The notes under the pieces were generated by a model. It had not been told where the DNA came from, did no database searches, and saw only the letters and a list, made by a program, of their open reading frames with translations. DNA of 64,000 nt from positions 2,604,001 to 2,668,000 of the forward strand of contig OZ252002.1 of the NCBI GenBank assembly GCA_965247265.1, in the 5' to 3' direction. The position numbers and the translations under genes are program-made. The DNA is from G965247265 sp965247265 (GTDB taxonomy: Bacteria; Pseudomonadota; Gammaproteobacteria; UBA4575). Position 1 is the first letter of the stretch; every line of letters starts with the position of its first letter. Below are positions 1 through 8,660 of this stretch, one piece after another.

Positions 1-828
1 TTTTTTCCCTGCATAATCCCAATTCATCCATACTAAAAACGCACGTCCAACTAAATTTTCCTCTGGCACAAATCCCCATCTTCGACTGTCACTACTATGG
101 TCTCGATTATCGCCCATCACGAAATAATGATTTTCTGGAACCGAATACTCACTCGGATTACTTAATTGCCCAGGAATTTTAAAATTAGACTGCTTGATTA
201 ATATACCATGTAAAACGGTTTCCAAATCCTCATTTAGAATTTCGGTCCCATTCATAACGCTGTTCGCGCCTTCGCCATGAAATACACCATTTTGCTTTTG
301 ATCGATTCGTTTTCCATTGATGTATAAAATTTTATCTTTGTAAATTATTTTATCACCAGGCAAACCAATTACCCTCTTAATATAATCATCTGATGGCTTT
401 TTTGGAAATCTAAACACCGCCACATCCCCACGCTTTGGTGCACCAATTTGAAAAACCTTTGTGTGCATTACTGGCAATCTAATCCCATAAGAAAACTTAT
501 TCACTAATATAAAATCACCATGCAATAAAGTAGGCATCATAGAACCAGACGGTATTCGAAATGGCTCAGCAATAAATGATCGAAGAATAAGAACGATCAA
601 TAAAATTGGGAAAAATGACTTGCTAATCTCCAGATACCAAGGTTCGTGGTATTCTTTGTCGGAAGGCTTAGCATCTTCTTGATTATGTCTTGAATTATAC
701 GATTTTTCTAATGCATTTTTTCTCCGCTTATTACCTAACAACAATTTATCAAGCACCCAGATGAGTCCGGTCAAAAAAGCACCTATCACTAAGGCAAGTT
801 CTAAATCAAAGTGAATATCGAATGACAT
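1..828 (-). CDS. lepB: Signal peptidase I, C-terminus beyond window
   Basis: Membrane serine protease that removes signal peptides from secreted preproteins. The frame is open for 276 codons from an ATG at 828 to the window edge, so the last residues are missing. Near the N-terminus there is one membrane segment (about residues 9-24), a charged cytoplasmic loop, then a second membrane segment (about 70-80). The catalytic Ser lies in PSGSMMPTLL, the general-base Lys in YIKRVIGLPGD, and the C-terminal box reads MGDNRDHSSDSRRWG. This is the two-Lys/Ser dyad arrangement of proteobacterial LepB (about 320 residues in E. coli). It is separated from the upstream tRNA-Pro by about 190 bp, so it is probably transcribed on its own or with genes off the left edge. 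Confidence 0.95.
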   Translation of the reverse strand, partial: MSFDIHFDLELALVIGAFLTGLIWVLDKLLLGNKRRKNALEKSYNSRHNQEDAKPSDKEYHEPWYLEISKSFFPILLIVLILRSFIAEPFRIPSGSMMPTLLHGDFILVNKFSYGIRLPVMHTKVFQIGAPKRGDVAVFRFPKKPSDDYIKRVIGLPGDKIIYKDKILYINGKRIDQKQNGVFHGEGANSVMNGTEILNEDLETVLHGILIKQSNFKIPGQLSNPSEYSVPENHYFVMGDNRDHSSDSRRWGFVPEENLVGRAFLVWMNWDYAGKK

Positions 829-1020
829 AGATTTTCTTTTAGTTGCATTGACTTTATTCAGGCACCGATTTAGGTACCTGCTATCTAATAATCAAATAAT
901 GGAATACTGTAAATTTGCGGGATAAAAAACCACTTCGGGCGTAAGTATAGAAGTTATAGTCGGTAAGTGCGAGCTCACAACCGACCATTAGTAAAATTTT
1001 AGCCACTATGAAAATGGCTT

Positions 1021-1097
1021 TGGTCGGGGTGAGAGGATTTGAACCTCCGACCACCGCAACCCCATTGCGGTGCGCTACCAGGCTGCGCTACACCCCG
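1021..1097 (-). tRNA. tRNA-Pro (anticodon GGG)
   Basis: The reverse complement folds as a 77-nt tRNA. The acceptor stem is CGGGGTG with CACCCCG followed by A and an encoded CCA. The anticodon stem CCGCA/TGCGG holds the loop ATGGGGT (anticodon GGG, codon CCC), and the T-loop is GGTTCAAATCC. It lies 41 bp after the MerR-family gene on the same strand, so it may be co-transcribed with the ihfA operon. Confidence 0.96.
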
Positions 1098-1138
1098 ATA
1101 ATGTCCACAGAATTAAATGAAAATTATAAACAGAAATA

Positions 1139-1495
1139 TTAACGTTTTAAAACGTGGAGCAAATCTTCAAGCTCTACGCGTAACTGATGTACCAGCTGTT
1201 GGCTTTGGTTATTGTCTTTTTTGGTATCTGGACCAGCAAGTTTTTGTCTCGCCCCACCTATGGTGTAGCCTTGTTCGTATAATAGACTGCGAATTTGTCT
1301 AATAAGGATCACATCGTGTCGCTGATAATAACGGCGATTTCCACGTCGCTTTACTGGCTTCAATGATGGGAACTCTTGTTCCCAATAGCGTAAGACATGG
1401 GGTTTGACGCCACAAAGCTCACTTACTTCACCGATTGTAAAATAGCGTTTCCCTGGAATCGCTGGCAATTTATTATTATTGTTGATTTCTAGCAT
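1139..1495 (-). CDS. MerR-family regulator downstream of ihfA
   Basis: A 118-aa MerR-type transcription factor. The N-terminal winged-helix region is clear: KRYFTIGEVSELCGVKPHVL, then RYWEQEFPSLKP and RRGNRRYYQRHDV, followed by a short coiled C-terminus. There is no ligand or metal-binding Cys array, so it belongs to the small MerR proteins that sit immediately after ihfA in many gammaproteobacteria. Target and inducer are unknown. Its start lies inside the 3' end of ihfA (20-bp overlap), which implies translational coupling. A 14-bp perfect palindrome, ACGTTTTAAAACGT, falls within its last codons near 1142-1155; I assign no function to it. Confidence 0.9.
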   Translation of the reverse strand: MLEINNNNKLPAIPGKRYFTIGEVSELCGVKPHVLRYWEQEFPSLKPVKRRGNRRYYQRHDVILIRQIRSLLYEQGYTIGGARQKLAGPDTKKDNNQSQQLVHQLRVELEDLLHVLKR

Positions 1496-1775
1496 ATGCC
1501 TCGACTCTTGCTTTTAATTTCTGTCCAGGACGAAAAGTAACAACACGTCTTGCAGAAATTGGTATCTCTTCGCCAGTTTTAGGGTTTCTTCCTGGTCGTT
1601 GGTTTTTATCCCGTAAAATAAAATTACCAAAACCAGAAAGTTTCACCTCGTGGCCTTGCTCCAAGGCAAGTCGAACTTCTTCAAAGAATATTTCAACTAG
1701 TTCTTTAGCTTCACGCTTGTTGAGCCCTAACTCTTCAAACAAGTTTTCTGCCATGTCAGCTTTGGTTAGCGCCAT
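1476..1775 (-). CDS. ihfA: Integration host factor subunit alpha
   Basis: DNA-bending nucleoid protein that pairs with IhfB (39399-39716 here). At 99 aa it equals the E. coli length. It contains the HU/IHF signature GFGNFILRDKNQRPGRNPKTG, in which the beta-arm Pro of RPGRNPKTG intercalates into the minor groove, and ends in FRPGQKLKARVE. It follows pheT by 5 bp at the end of the thrS-infC-rpmI-rplT-pheST operon, the standard gammaproteobacterial position, and overlaps the MerR gene downstream. Confidence 0.97.
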   Translation of the reverse strand: MALTKADMAENLFEELGLNKREAKELVEIFFEEVRLALEQGHEVKLSGFGNFILRDKNQRPGRNPKTGEEIPISARRVVTFRPGQKLKARVEAYARNQQ

Positions 1776-1780
1776 TTCAC

Positions 1781-4168
1781 TTAGCTTCTTATTTCTGCTC
1801 CAACTTTAATTTTAAGTTGAGAAATAATTAATGAGATTGTTTGTTCTATTTCTTTATCTGTAAGGGTGCGTGAAAACTCTTGTAAAATCAAGCTTAAAGA
1901 AATGCTTTTCTTAGATTTTGGTATACCTTTACCCGCATATACACTAAAGAATTCGATGTATTGTAAAAAAGGAATTTCAATTTGCTCAATGTTTGAACGA
2001 ATCTTCTTAGCAGTAGTGTTTTTATCTACAATTAGTGTGATATCCCGACGAATCGAAGGGTATTTTGATAATGGCTTAAATATAGTCTTGCGTGAAAAAC
2101 TAAGTAAATCATTTAAATTTAACTCAAATAAGTAAACGGGCTGACTTAGATCTAAAGCATGTTGAATGTTTGGATGTAAACAACCAATTCGTCCGATACA
2201 TGTGTTATTAAATTTAATATTAGCCGCTTGTCCTGGATGCAATGCAGAATCATCTATTCTTTTAAAATTTAACTGATGATAAGGAATCGATAGTGATTTT
2301 AGCAAACGTTCTACATCCCCCTTAATATCGAAAAAATCAACTTTTCTTGACGTGTCCCCCCACTGCTCAGGTAAACAATCACCACAAATAAGCCCGGAAA
2401 ATACAGGTGTTTGAAATAGCGCATCTTCAGTTTGTTTAAACTTTAATCCATGCTCAAAAACTCGGATGCGCGTCTGTTGTCGATTCAAATTGTATTGGGC
2501 TACCTTAATCAAACCTGGCCAAATACTACTCCGCATCACTGCTAATTCTTGAGAGATAGGGTTAGTTAATACTTTCCCGCGATGCGCTGGGTTTAATAAT
2601 GATTCAATGTCCTGATCAACAAAACTAAACGTTATTACCTCATGATAATGCTGTGAAACCATTTCTCGCTTCATTAATATTAGCTGTTCAATATTTGCTT
2701 TCGGGATTTTTTGACCGGATGAGATTGCATTAACATTAGCTGGGATATTTTCATAGCCAACGAGACGTGCAATCTCTTCTATCAAATCAACATCAACTGC
2801 AAGATCAAATCGATAACTCGGCGGAATAACGCTCAACTTCTCCCCATCTAGTTGAACATCACAACTTAATCTTTTTAATAAACTCTCAATTTCATTAATT
2901 GAAATTTTTAAACCTAGTAATTTTTCAACATCACAATGATTTAGATTGATTTGTTTTGGTTTTGGCAACGCCGATTTATTCAACTTGCTTATTACCGGTC
3001 CAACCTCACCGCCAGCATGTTCAATAATTAATTGGCTTGCTTTTTCTATAGCATGCTTGGCTAATTCCGGATCCACACCACGCTCAAACCGATGAGATGA
3101 GTCTGTATGCAATCCAAATTTCCTTGCTTTACCCAAAATTAATTCTGACTTAAATGATGCACATTCAAGAAATATAGTTTCTGTTTGATCATCTACTGCT
3201 GTATTAATACCACCCATAATGCCAGCAAGCGCTATTGGTTTTTTTGCATCCGCTATAACAAGATCATCAGTAGATAGTTTAATGTCTTGGCCGTCTAATA
3301 GTGTTAATACTTCCGATGAGTGTGCATGTCGAACAATTATCCCTTGATCAAGTTTTTTAAGATCAAATACATGCATAGGCTGTCCAAGTTCTAACATCAC
3401 GTAGTTTGTGATATCAATGACTGCATTGATAGAACGAATACCTGCACGCCGTAATTTTTCCTGCATCCAAACTGGACTTTGCGCACTGCAAGATACACTT
3501 TCAATAACCCTGCCTAAATATTGTGGGCATTCATTTTGCGCTTCCACTTCAACAGGAAAGGTCGAATTTATTGAATCATCAACTTTAGAAGAGATGTCAG
3601 AGAATTGGACAGGGATATTATAGAGTGCAGATACCTCACGTGCGATTCCTTGAATACTCAAACAGTCTGAACGATTCGGGGTTAAATCGATATTAATAAT
3701 TGTGTCATTTAATTCAAGGCATTCAAATACATCCAAACCAAGCATAAAATTTTCTGGTAACTCCAATATTCCTTCTGATGTTTCCGCTAATCCTAATTCA
3801 GCTACGGAACACAACATCCCATAAGAATCAACACCACGAATTGACTTGGCCTCAATTTTAAAATTTCCTGCGAGCACAGCCCCCACTTTTGCAAACGCTA
3901 CGACTAACCCCTCACGAACATTATTTGCGCCACAAATAATTGTGCGCATTTCACCAGAACCATCATCCACACTGCAAATATGCAGTTTTTCTGCATCAGG
4001 ATGATCTTTGACACCAGCAACCTTAGCCACTACAACACCTGAAAATTTAACAGCAGCCGGTTCCACATAATCGACTTCTAAACCAGCCATAGTCAGTGTG
4101 TCAGTCAGTTGCTGCGTGTTGACAGGAGGGTCCACCCACTCCCTTAACCAATTTTCACTTACTCTCAC
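1781..4168 (-). CDS. pheT: Phenylalanine--tRNA ligase beta subunit
   Basis: The 795-aa beta chain of the alpha2-beta2 phenylalanyl-tRNA synthetase, the same length as E. coli PheT. The N-terminal EMAP/tRNA-binding-like domain covers about residues 39-150. The B3/B4 editing domain is in the middle (region around 205-390, with MQEKLRRAGIRSINAVIDIT). The B5 domain follows (about 400-475), and the C-terminal B8 anticodon-binding ferredoxin-like domain starts near LSKYPSIRRDITLIVDK. The gene follows pheS by 11 bp and ihfA follows by 5 bp. No disruption is seen. Confidence 0.98.
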   Translation of the reverse strand: MRVSENWLREWVDPPVNTQQLTDTLTMAGLEVDYVEPAAVKFSGVVVAKVAGVKDHPDAEKLHICSVDDGSGEMRTIICGANNVREGLVVAFAKVGAVLAGNFKIEAKSIRGVDSYGMLCSVAELGLAETSEGILELPENFMLGLDVFECLELNDTIINIDLTPNRSDCLSIQGIAREVSALYNIPVQFSDISSKVDDSINSTFPVEVEAQNECPQYLGRVIESVSCSAQSPVWMQEKLRRAGIRSINAVIDITNYVMLELGQPMHVFDLKKLDQGIIVRHAHSSEVLTLLDGQDIKLSTDDLVIADAKKPIALAGIMGGINTAVDDQTETIFLECASFKSELILGKARKFGLHTDSSHRFERGVDPELAKHAIEKASQLIIEHAGGEVGPVISKLNKSALPKPKQINLNHCDVEKLLGLKISINEIESLLKRLSCDVQLDGEKLSVIPPSYRFDLAVDVDLIEEIARLVGYENIPANVNAISSGQKIPKANIEQLILMKREMVSQHYHEVITFSFVDQDIESLLNPAHRGKVLTNPISQELAVMRSSIWPGLIKVAQYNLNRQQTRIRVFEHGLKFKQTEDALFQTPVFSGLICGDCLPEQWGDTSRKVDFFDIKGDVERLLKSLSIPYHQLNFKRIDDSALHPGQAANIKFNNTCIGRIGCLHPNIQHALDLSQPVYLFELNLNDLLSFSRKTIFKPLSKYPSIRRDITLIVDKNTTAKKIRSNIEQIEIPFLQYIEFFSVYAGKGIPKSKKSISLSLILQEFSRTLTDKEIEQTISLIISQLKIKVGAEIRS

Positions 4169-4179
4169 TTACTTGAGCC

Positions 4180-5181
4180 TCATGAAAACTGCTGTAAAAA
4201 GCGCAAATCATTTTCAAAAAACAACCTAAGATCATTTACGCGATATCGCAACATTGCCAAACGCTCAACACCCAAACCAAATGCATAGCCATTATATTTA
4301 TCTGAATTAATACCAACTTTATCAAAAACATTTGGGTGCACCATTCCACAACCCATTACTTCTAGCCACTTCATTGAATCAGAGCTTTTATCGAACATTC
4401 CAATATCAATTTCAGCTGATGGTTCAGTGAATGGAAAATAAGAAGGACGGAAACGTACTTTTAGTCTTTCATTTTCAAAATATGACTGTAGAAAATCGAC
4501 AACTATGCCTTTCAAATCCACAAATGAAACATCTTCATCTACCAGCAACCCTTCTACTTGGTGAAACATGGGGCTATGAGTAGGATCTGAATCACATCGA
4601 TATACACGTCCCGGGGCAATGATTCGAATTGGAGGATCTTGTTCCTGCATAACGTGAATTTGAACTGAAGAGGTATGTGTACGTAATAACATTTTATCTG
4701 AAAAATAAAACGTATCGTGCATGGCACGAGCTGGATGATGTTCAGGTATATTTAAAGCCTCAAAATTATGAAACTCATCTTCAACTTCCGGACCTTCTTC
4801 AACAACAAAACCATAGCGTCGGAAATATTCTTCAATTCTCATTAGAGTATGAGAAATTGGGTGCAAGCTACCTAAACCTTGCCCTCGACCCGGCAAGGTT
4901 ACATCAAGTGTTTCGTTCTTTAATTGCTCATTAATTAATGATGCTTGTAAATGAATTTTTCTTTCTTCAAGCGCATTTTGTATTTTTACTTTTATTATAT
5001 TAATTTTTTGGCCCGCTTCAGGCCGTTGCTCTTTAGATAGCTTCCCAAGATTTTTGAGCTGCTCCGTAAGAAGTCCTTTTTTCCCTAAATAATGTACACG
5101 CAATGACTCTAAATCATTTATGCTACTGCTGGACCCAATTTCGTCAAGCACTTGAATTTCTAAAGAATTGAGATCAGACAT
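4180..5181 (-). CDS. pheS: Phenylalanine--tRNA ligase alpha subunit
   Basis: A 333-aa catalytic subunit of PheRS (327 in E. coli). An N-terminal coiled coil is followed by the class II core. Motif 2 is around RVYRCDSDPTHSPMFHQVEG. The loop LRTHTSSVQ and the C-terminal motif 3 (FGLGVERLAMLRY) complete the ATP site. An intrinsic terminator-like hairpin sits in the 123-bp gap between rplT and this start, as expected of pheST attenuation. The gene is followed directly by pheT. Confidence 0.98.
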   Translation of the reverse strand: MSDLNSLEIQVLDEIGSSSSINDLESLRVHYLGKKGLLTEQLKNLGKLSKEQRPEAGQKINIIKVKIQNALEERKIHLQASLINEQLKNETLDVTLPGRGQGLGSLHPISHTLMRIEEYFRRYGFVVEEGPEVEDEFHNFEALNIPEHHPARAMHDTFYFSDKMLLRTHTSSVQIHVMQEQDPPIRIIAPGRVYRCDSDPTHSPMFHQVEGLLVDEDVSFVDLKGIVVDFLQSYFENERLKVRFRPSYFPFTEPSAEIDIGMFDKSSDSMKWLEVMGCGMVHPNVFDKVGINSDKYNGYAFGLGVERLAMLRYRVNDLRLFFENDLRFLQQFS

Positions 5182-5213
5182 TTATTTACAAACCAAATTT
5201 GGCACTTAAAACA

Positions 5214-5243
5214 AAAAAGGGAAAGTTCAAACTTTCCCTTTTT
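5214..5243 (-). terminator. Attenuator-like hairpin upstream of pheS
   Basis: On the minus strand a perfect 13-bp stem (AAAAAGGGAAAGT with its complement, 4-nt loop) ends in a run of T followed by GTTTT. It lies between the rplT stop and the pheS start, where E. coli pheST has its phenylalanine attenuator. The stem also runs into T on the plus strand, so it could terminate in both directions. A weak 22-codon ORF overlaps it (see findings). Hairpin and T-run are seen; regulatory use is inferred. Confidence 0.7.
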
Positions 5244-5304
5244 CTATTCCACATAAATCAAAAATTAATTTTTGAAGTAGGATTCTAACCCAATACAATC
5301 TAAA

Positions 5305-5664
5305 TTAACTTGCCAGACTTGCTTTTGCCCTCTCAGCAAGTTTACCAAAGGTATCAATATCGTGAACTGCTAAATCTGCCAGTATTTTTCGATTAATTTC
5401 TACTGAAGCTTTACTCAAACCATTCATCATTCGACTATACGATAAATCAAACTGTCTCGCTGCTGCATTTATTCGTACAATCCATAGCGAACGAAACTGG
5501 CGTTTGCGTTGCCTTCGATCTCGGTATGCATATTCACCTGCCTTAATTACAGCCTGTTTTGCAACTCGAAAGACACTCTTGCGCGCACCGTAATAGCCTT
5601 TTGCTTTATTAAGCACCTTTTTGTGCCTTGCATGTGCAACTACTGATCGTTTAGCTCTTGGCAT
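5305..5664 (-). CDS. rplT: 50S ribosomal protein L20
   Basis: A 119-aa, strongly basic 23S rRNA-binding protein with the L20 signature RSLWIVRINAAARQFDLSYS and the N-terminus PRAKRSVVAHARHKKVL. L20 is essential in early 50S assembly. In enterics it also represses translation of the rpmI-rplT message by binding the leader. It follows rpmI by 26 bp in the infC-rpmI-rplT order, and an attenuator-like hairpin lies just downstream, before pheS. Confidence 0.98.
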   Translation of the reverse strand: MPRAKRSVVAHARHKKVLNKAKGYYGARKSVFRVAKQAVIKAGEYAYRDRRQRKRQFRSLWIVRINAAARQFDLSYSRMMNGLSKASVEINRKILADLAVHDIDTFGKLAERAKASLAS

Positions 5665-5690
5665 AAATATTCTCCAAATCTATTATTTCT

Positions 5691-5888
5691 CTACGCGTAA
5701 GGAAGCATTTGCTTTACAGAATTATTATCTGACTCAGCAATTATAGAACCAGCACGCAACTGTCTTTTCCTCTTAGTGCTTTTCTTAGTAAGAATATGTC
5801 TGGCATGCGACTGTGTACGTTTAAAACCACCTTTAGCAGTCTTTTTAAAACGCTTTGCCGCGCCTCTATTTGTTTTTAACTTTGGCAT
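5691..5888 (-). CDS. rpmI: 50S ribosomal protein L35
   Basis: A 65-aa basic ribosomal protein with the L35 pattern PKLKTNRGAAKRFKKTAKGG and SHARHILTKKSTKRKRQLR. Length equals that of E. coli L35. It sits between infC (17 bp upstream) and rplT (26 bp downstream), the conserved order in which IF3 and L20 regulate expression of the cluster. Confidence 0.98.
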   Translation of the reverse strand: MPKLKTNRGAAKRFKKTAKGGFKRTQSHARHILTKKSTKRKRQLRAGSIIAESDNNSVKQMLPYA

Positions 5889-5905
5889 AATAATTTAAGT
5901 TTGTG

Positions 5906-6427
5906 TTATTTTTTACGTAAAGGCGTAAACACCATTACTAATTGTCGTCCTTCTAATTTAGGTCTCTGTTCTATTTCACCATAATCAGTTAAGTCAGCTT
6001 CTATTCTATCAAGTAATTTACTACCAAGTTCTTGGTGCATCATTTCTCGACCTCTAAAACGTATTGTAACTTTTGCCTTATCTCCTCCTGTTAAAAACTC
6101 AACTAATTTTTTTAGTTTGACTTGATAATCACTTTCTTCAGTACCAGGCCTAAATTTAATTTCCTTTACGTGGATTAATTTCTGTTTTTTCTTCGCAGCG
6201 TGAGCTTTTTTGCTTTGCTCAAATTTAAACTTGCCATAATCCATTACCCTGCAAACTGGTGGATTGGCATTTGGCACTATCTCAACTAAATCTAAGTCTG
6301 CTTCTTGTGCAATTTGTTGTGCTTCATCGATAGCGACTACACCTACGTTTTCACCATCGGTTCCAATCAAACGAACTTCTTGATCGGTAATCTCTTCATT
6401 TAATCGGTTCTCTTTCGCTGCGCTAAT
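5906..6427 (-). CDS. infC: Translation initiation factor IF-3, ATT start
   Basis: A 173-aa IF3 that binds the 30S subunit and proofreads the initiator codon. Its N-domain begins NRLNEEITDQEVRLIGTDG and the C-domain contains VTIRFRGREM. The first ATG/GTG/TTG in frame would be a TTG at 6370, which removes the conserved first 19 residues. An ATT at 6425-6427 restores them and has a consensus GGAGG 8 nt upstream, just after an in-frame TAA. IF3 genes in E. coli and relatives use AUU so that IF3 represses its own synthesis; this one appears to do the same. It follows thrS by 20 bp. Confidence 0.95.
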   Translation of the reverse strand: MSAAKENRLNEEITDQEVRLIGTDGENVGVVAIDEAQQIAQEADLDLVEIVPNANPPVCRVMDYGKFKFEQSKKAHAAKKKQKLIHVKEIKFRPGTEESDYQVKLKKLVEFLTGGDKAKVTIRFRGREMMHQELGSKLLDRIEADLTDYGEIEQRPKLEGRQLVMVFTPLRKK

Positions 6428-6447
6428 ATTTTAATCCTCCAAAAAAA

Positions 6448-8358
6448 TTAATGGCCGCGGCGCGCGCCTTCATCAGTAAACATTTGCACGATAGCGTCCA
6501 AGTCCATCGATCCCAAATCTTCACCACTGCGCGTACGAACGGCCAACTGATTTGCGGTGACCTCACGATCACCCGCGACTAACATATATGGAATATAAGC
6601 AATAGTGTGCTCGCGAATCTTAAAGCCAATCTTTTCATTTCTCAAGTCAGAAATGACTCTGAATCCTTGATTTTTAAGCATTTCTATAGCTGAGCCAATA
6701 TATTCTGCCTGCCTGTCAGTTATATTTAGCAATACTGCCTGGTTGGGCGCCAACCAAAATGGCAAATCTCCTGCATAGTGTTCAATTAAAATCCCAATAA
6801 ATCGCTCAAGCGAGCCTAAAATGGCTCGATGGATCATAACAGGCACCTGACGGGATCCATCTTCAGCCACATAGGTAGCCCCTAAACGACTTGGCATGGA
6901 AAAATCGACCTGAATAGTTCCACACTGCCATACCCGACCAAGGCTGTCACGCAAGGTAAAATCTATTTTTGGCCCATAAAAGGCACCTTCTCCAGGTTGC
7001 AACTTAAATGCCAAGTCTTGATTAGTTAAAGCCAGGTCCAGGGCTTGCTCGGCTTCGTCCCATAAACTGTCATCGCCTACACGTTTTTCAGGGCGTGTCG
7101 AAAGTGCAAGGTCGACATCTTTGAATCCAAAATCATTATACACATCAAATGTCAGCTGAATAAGCTCGGCAACTTCTTGTTGTAATTGTTCCTTAGTGCA
7201 AAAAATATGTGCATCATCTTGTACAAATCGACGTCCACGCATTAAACCGTGCAATGTTCCAGATGGCTCGTTGCGATGAACTAACCCAAACTCAGAAAGT
7301 TTTAAAGGTAAATCCCGATAACTCTTTAAACCTTGATTATAAATTTGAATATGTCCCGGACAATTCATTGGTTTAATTGCATATTCTCTATTCTCAGATT
7401 GCGTTGCAAAAATCATGTCACCAAATTTGTCCCAATGACCAGATTTTTCCCATAATTTTCGATCAAGCACCTGGGGTGTTAACACTTCTTGATAGCCATA
7501 CTCGCATATTTTATTGCGAATGTAAGACTCCACTATTTTATAAAGTGTAAAGCCGCGATCATGCCAAAACACCATGCCTGGCGCTTCATCCTGAAAATGA
7601 AACAGATCCATTTGTTTACCAAGCTTTCGATGATCACGTTTTTCTGCTTCTTCAAGTTGGGTTGTGTATGTATTTAGTTGTTTTTTATCTGCCCACGCAG
7701 TGCCATAGATGCGCTGCAACATTTTGTTATCTGAATCACCTCGCCAATATGCTCCTGCAAGTTTAGTGAGCTTGAAGGCGCGCAAATGTCGAGTGTTAGG
7801 TACATGAGGGCCTCGACACATATCGATATATTCTTGATGGTGATACAACGCGATAACTTCATCGTCTGGTATTTCTGAAGCAATCTCAACTTTGTAATTT
7901 TCATCACGCTGCTTAAACGTTTCAATAGCTTTTTCTTGACTAACTACTTCACGAATTACATCGTAATCTTGCTTAATCAATTCTTGCATTCTTTTTTCAA
8001 TTGCTTCTAAGTCATCTGGCGTGAAGGGTCGCTCGAATTCAATGTCGTAATAAAATCCGTTTTCAATTACAGGGCCTATTGCCATTTTTGCCGTCGGATA
8101 GAGTTGCTTAATAGCGTGCCCCATTAAGTGCGCAAATGAATGGCGAATAATATCAATTCCATCGGGGTCTTTATTCGTTACTATTTCTAAATTTGCATCT
8201 TCGGCAATATCTACACATGCATCTGCAAGTTGCCCATTGATACGGCCTGCTATGGTGGCCTTTGCAAGTCCAGGGCCGATTGATTCAGCGACTTGTTGAA
8301 CGCTTACGGGGTTAGAAAAATCTTTTTGAGATCCGTCAGGAAGTGTAATCGTTGGCAT
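6448..8358 (-). CDS. thrS: Threonine--tRNA ligase
   Basis: A 636-aa class II synthetase (642 in E. coli). An N-terminal TGS domain (MPTITLPDGSQ...) is followed by the editing domain with its HSFAHLMGHA and C-terminal MCRGPHVPNT motifs. The catalytic core carries CPGHIQIY and motif 2 (HRNEPSGTLHGLMRGRRF), and the anticodon-binding domain is C-terminal. It is the first gene of the thrS-infC-rpmI-rplT-pheST-ihfA operon. Only 69 bp of ancestral DNA remain upstream before the 46-bp repeat that marks the island, so its former upstream region was displaced (see findings). Confidence 0.98.
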   Translation of the reverse strand: MPTITLPDGSQKDFSNPVSVQQVAESIGPGLAKATIAGRINGQLADACVDIAEDANLEIVTNKDPDGIDIIRHSFAHLMGHAIKQLYPTAKMAIGPVIENGFYYDIEFERPFTPDDLEAIEKRMQELIKQDYDVIREVVSQEKAIETFKQRDENYKVEIASEIPDDEVIALYHHQEYIDMCRGPHVPNTRHLRAFKLTKLAGAYWRGDSDNKMLQRIYGTAWADKKQLNTYTTQLEEAEKRDHRKLGKQMDLFHFQDEAPGMVFWHDRGFTLYKIVESYIRNKICEYGYQEVLTPQVLDRKLWEKSGHWDKFGDMIFATQSENREYAIKPMNCPGHIQIYNQGLKSYRDLPLKLSEFGLVHRNEPSGTLHGLMRGRRFVQDDAHIFCTKEQLQQEVAELIQLTFDVYNDFGFKDVDLALSTRPEKRVGDDSLWDEAEQALDLALTNQDLAFKLQPGEGAFYGPKIDFTLRDSLGRVWQCGTIQVDFSMPSRLGATYVAEDGSRQVPVMIHRAILGSLERFIGILIEHYAGDLPFWLAPNQAVLLNITDRQAEYIGSAIEMLKNQGFRVISDLRNEKIGFKIREHTIAYIPYMLVAGDREVTANQLAVRTRSGEDLGSMDLDAIVQMFTDEGARRGH

Positions 8359-8427
8359 AGATATTTCCAGTGGTGACCGCTACGACTGGCCACATGTAAA
8401 AAATTTATAAACTTTTTAAATATTCTA

Positions 8428-8473
8428 TTGGTAGGCACGATTGGATTCGAACCAACGACCTCTACCATGTCAA
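8428..8473. repeat. att site, displaced tRNA-Val 3' end
   Basis: Perfect copy of 31644-31689, covering the anticodon-loop edge, anticodon 3' strand, variable region, T-arm, acceptor 3' strand and CCA of tRNA-Val. Beyond it the match decays (about 12 of the next 16 bases) and the 5' half of a tRNA is absent, so this is not a functional tRNA. It directly abuts the thrS upstream region and is most likely the original chromosomal end of the tRNA, pushed away by insertion. Confidence 0.92.
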
Positions 8474-8597
8474 AATAGTACTCTAAATCAAGCAACTTAT
8501 TGATCTAATTTGAAAAGCACGAAAATAGAGCGCAATCAAGACTATCAAATTTTTACTGATTTTTACAGACTCCAATTCTAGATAGTTTGAAAATCAA

Positions 8598-8628
8598 TAT
8601 GACCGCTTTCGACCCAAAGCAGACATTT
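8598..8628. repeat. Hairpin repeat, copy 1
   Basis: Imperfect palindrome: ATGACCGCTTT, 6-nt centre CGACCC, AAAGCAGACAT. It shares the ...CCGCTTT-GGGTCG-AAGC.G.CATT pattern with seven other copies inside the island. It is REP-like extragenic repeat DNA, not coding. Confidence 0.8.
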
Positions 8629-8660
8629 ACTAATGATGTATTTTTCTAATTTTGTGCTAA

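Noticed and set aside
4677..4934. Plus-strand frame opposite pheS
   Set aside because: Shadow of a highly conserved minus-strand gene; one of many such antisense frames in the window.
8428..8473. A second tRNA-Val gene near thrS
   Set aside because: Only the 3' portion matches; the D-arm, 5' acceptor strand and anticodon 5' strand are missing. It is the att remnant.
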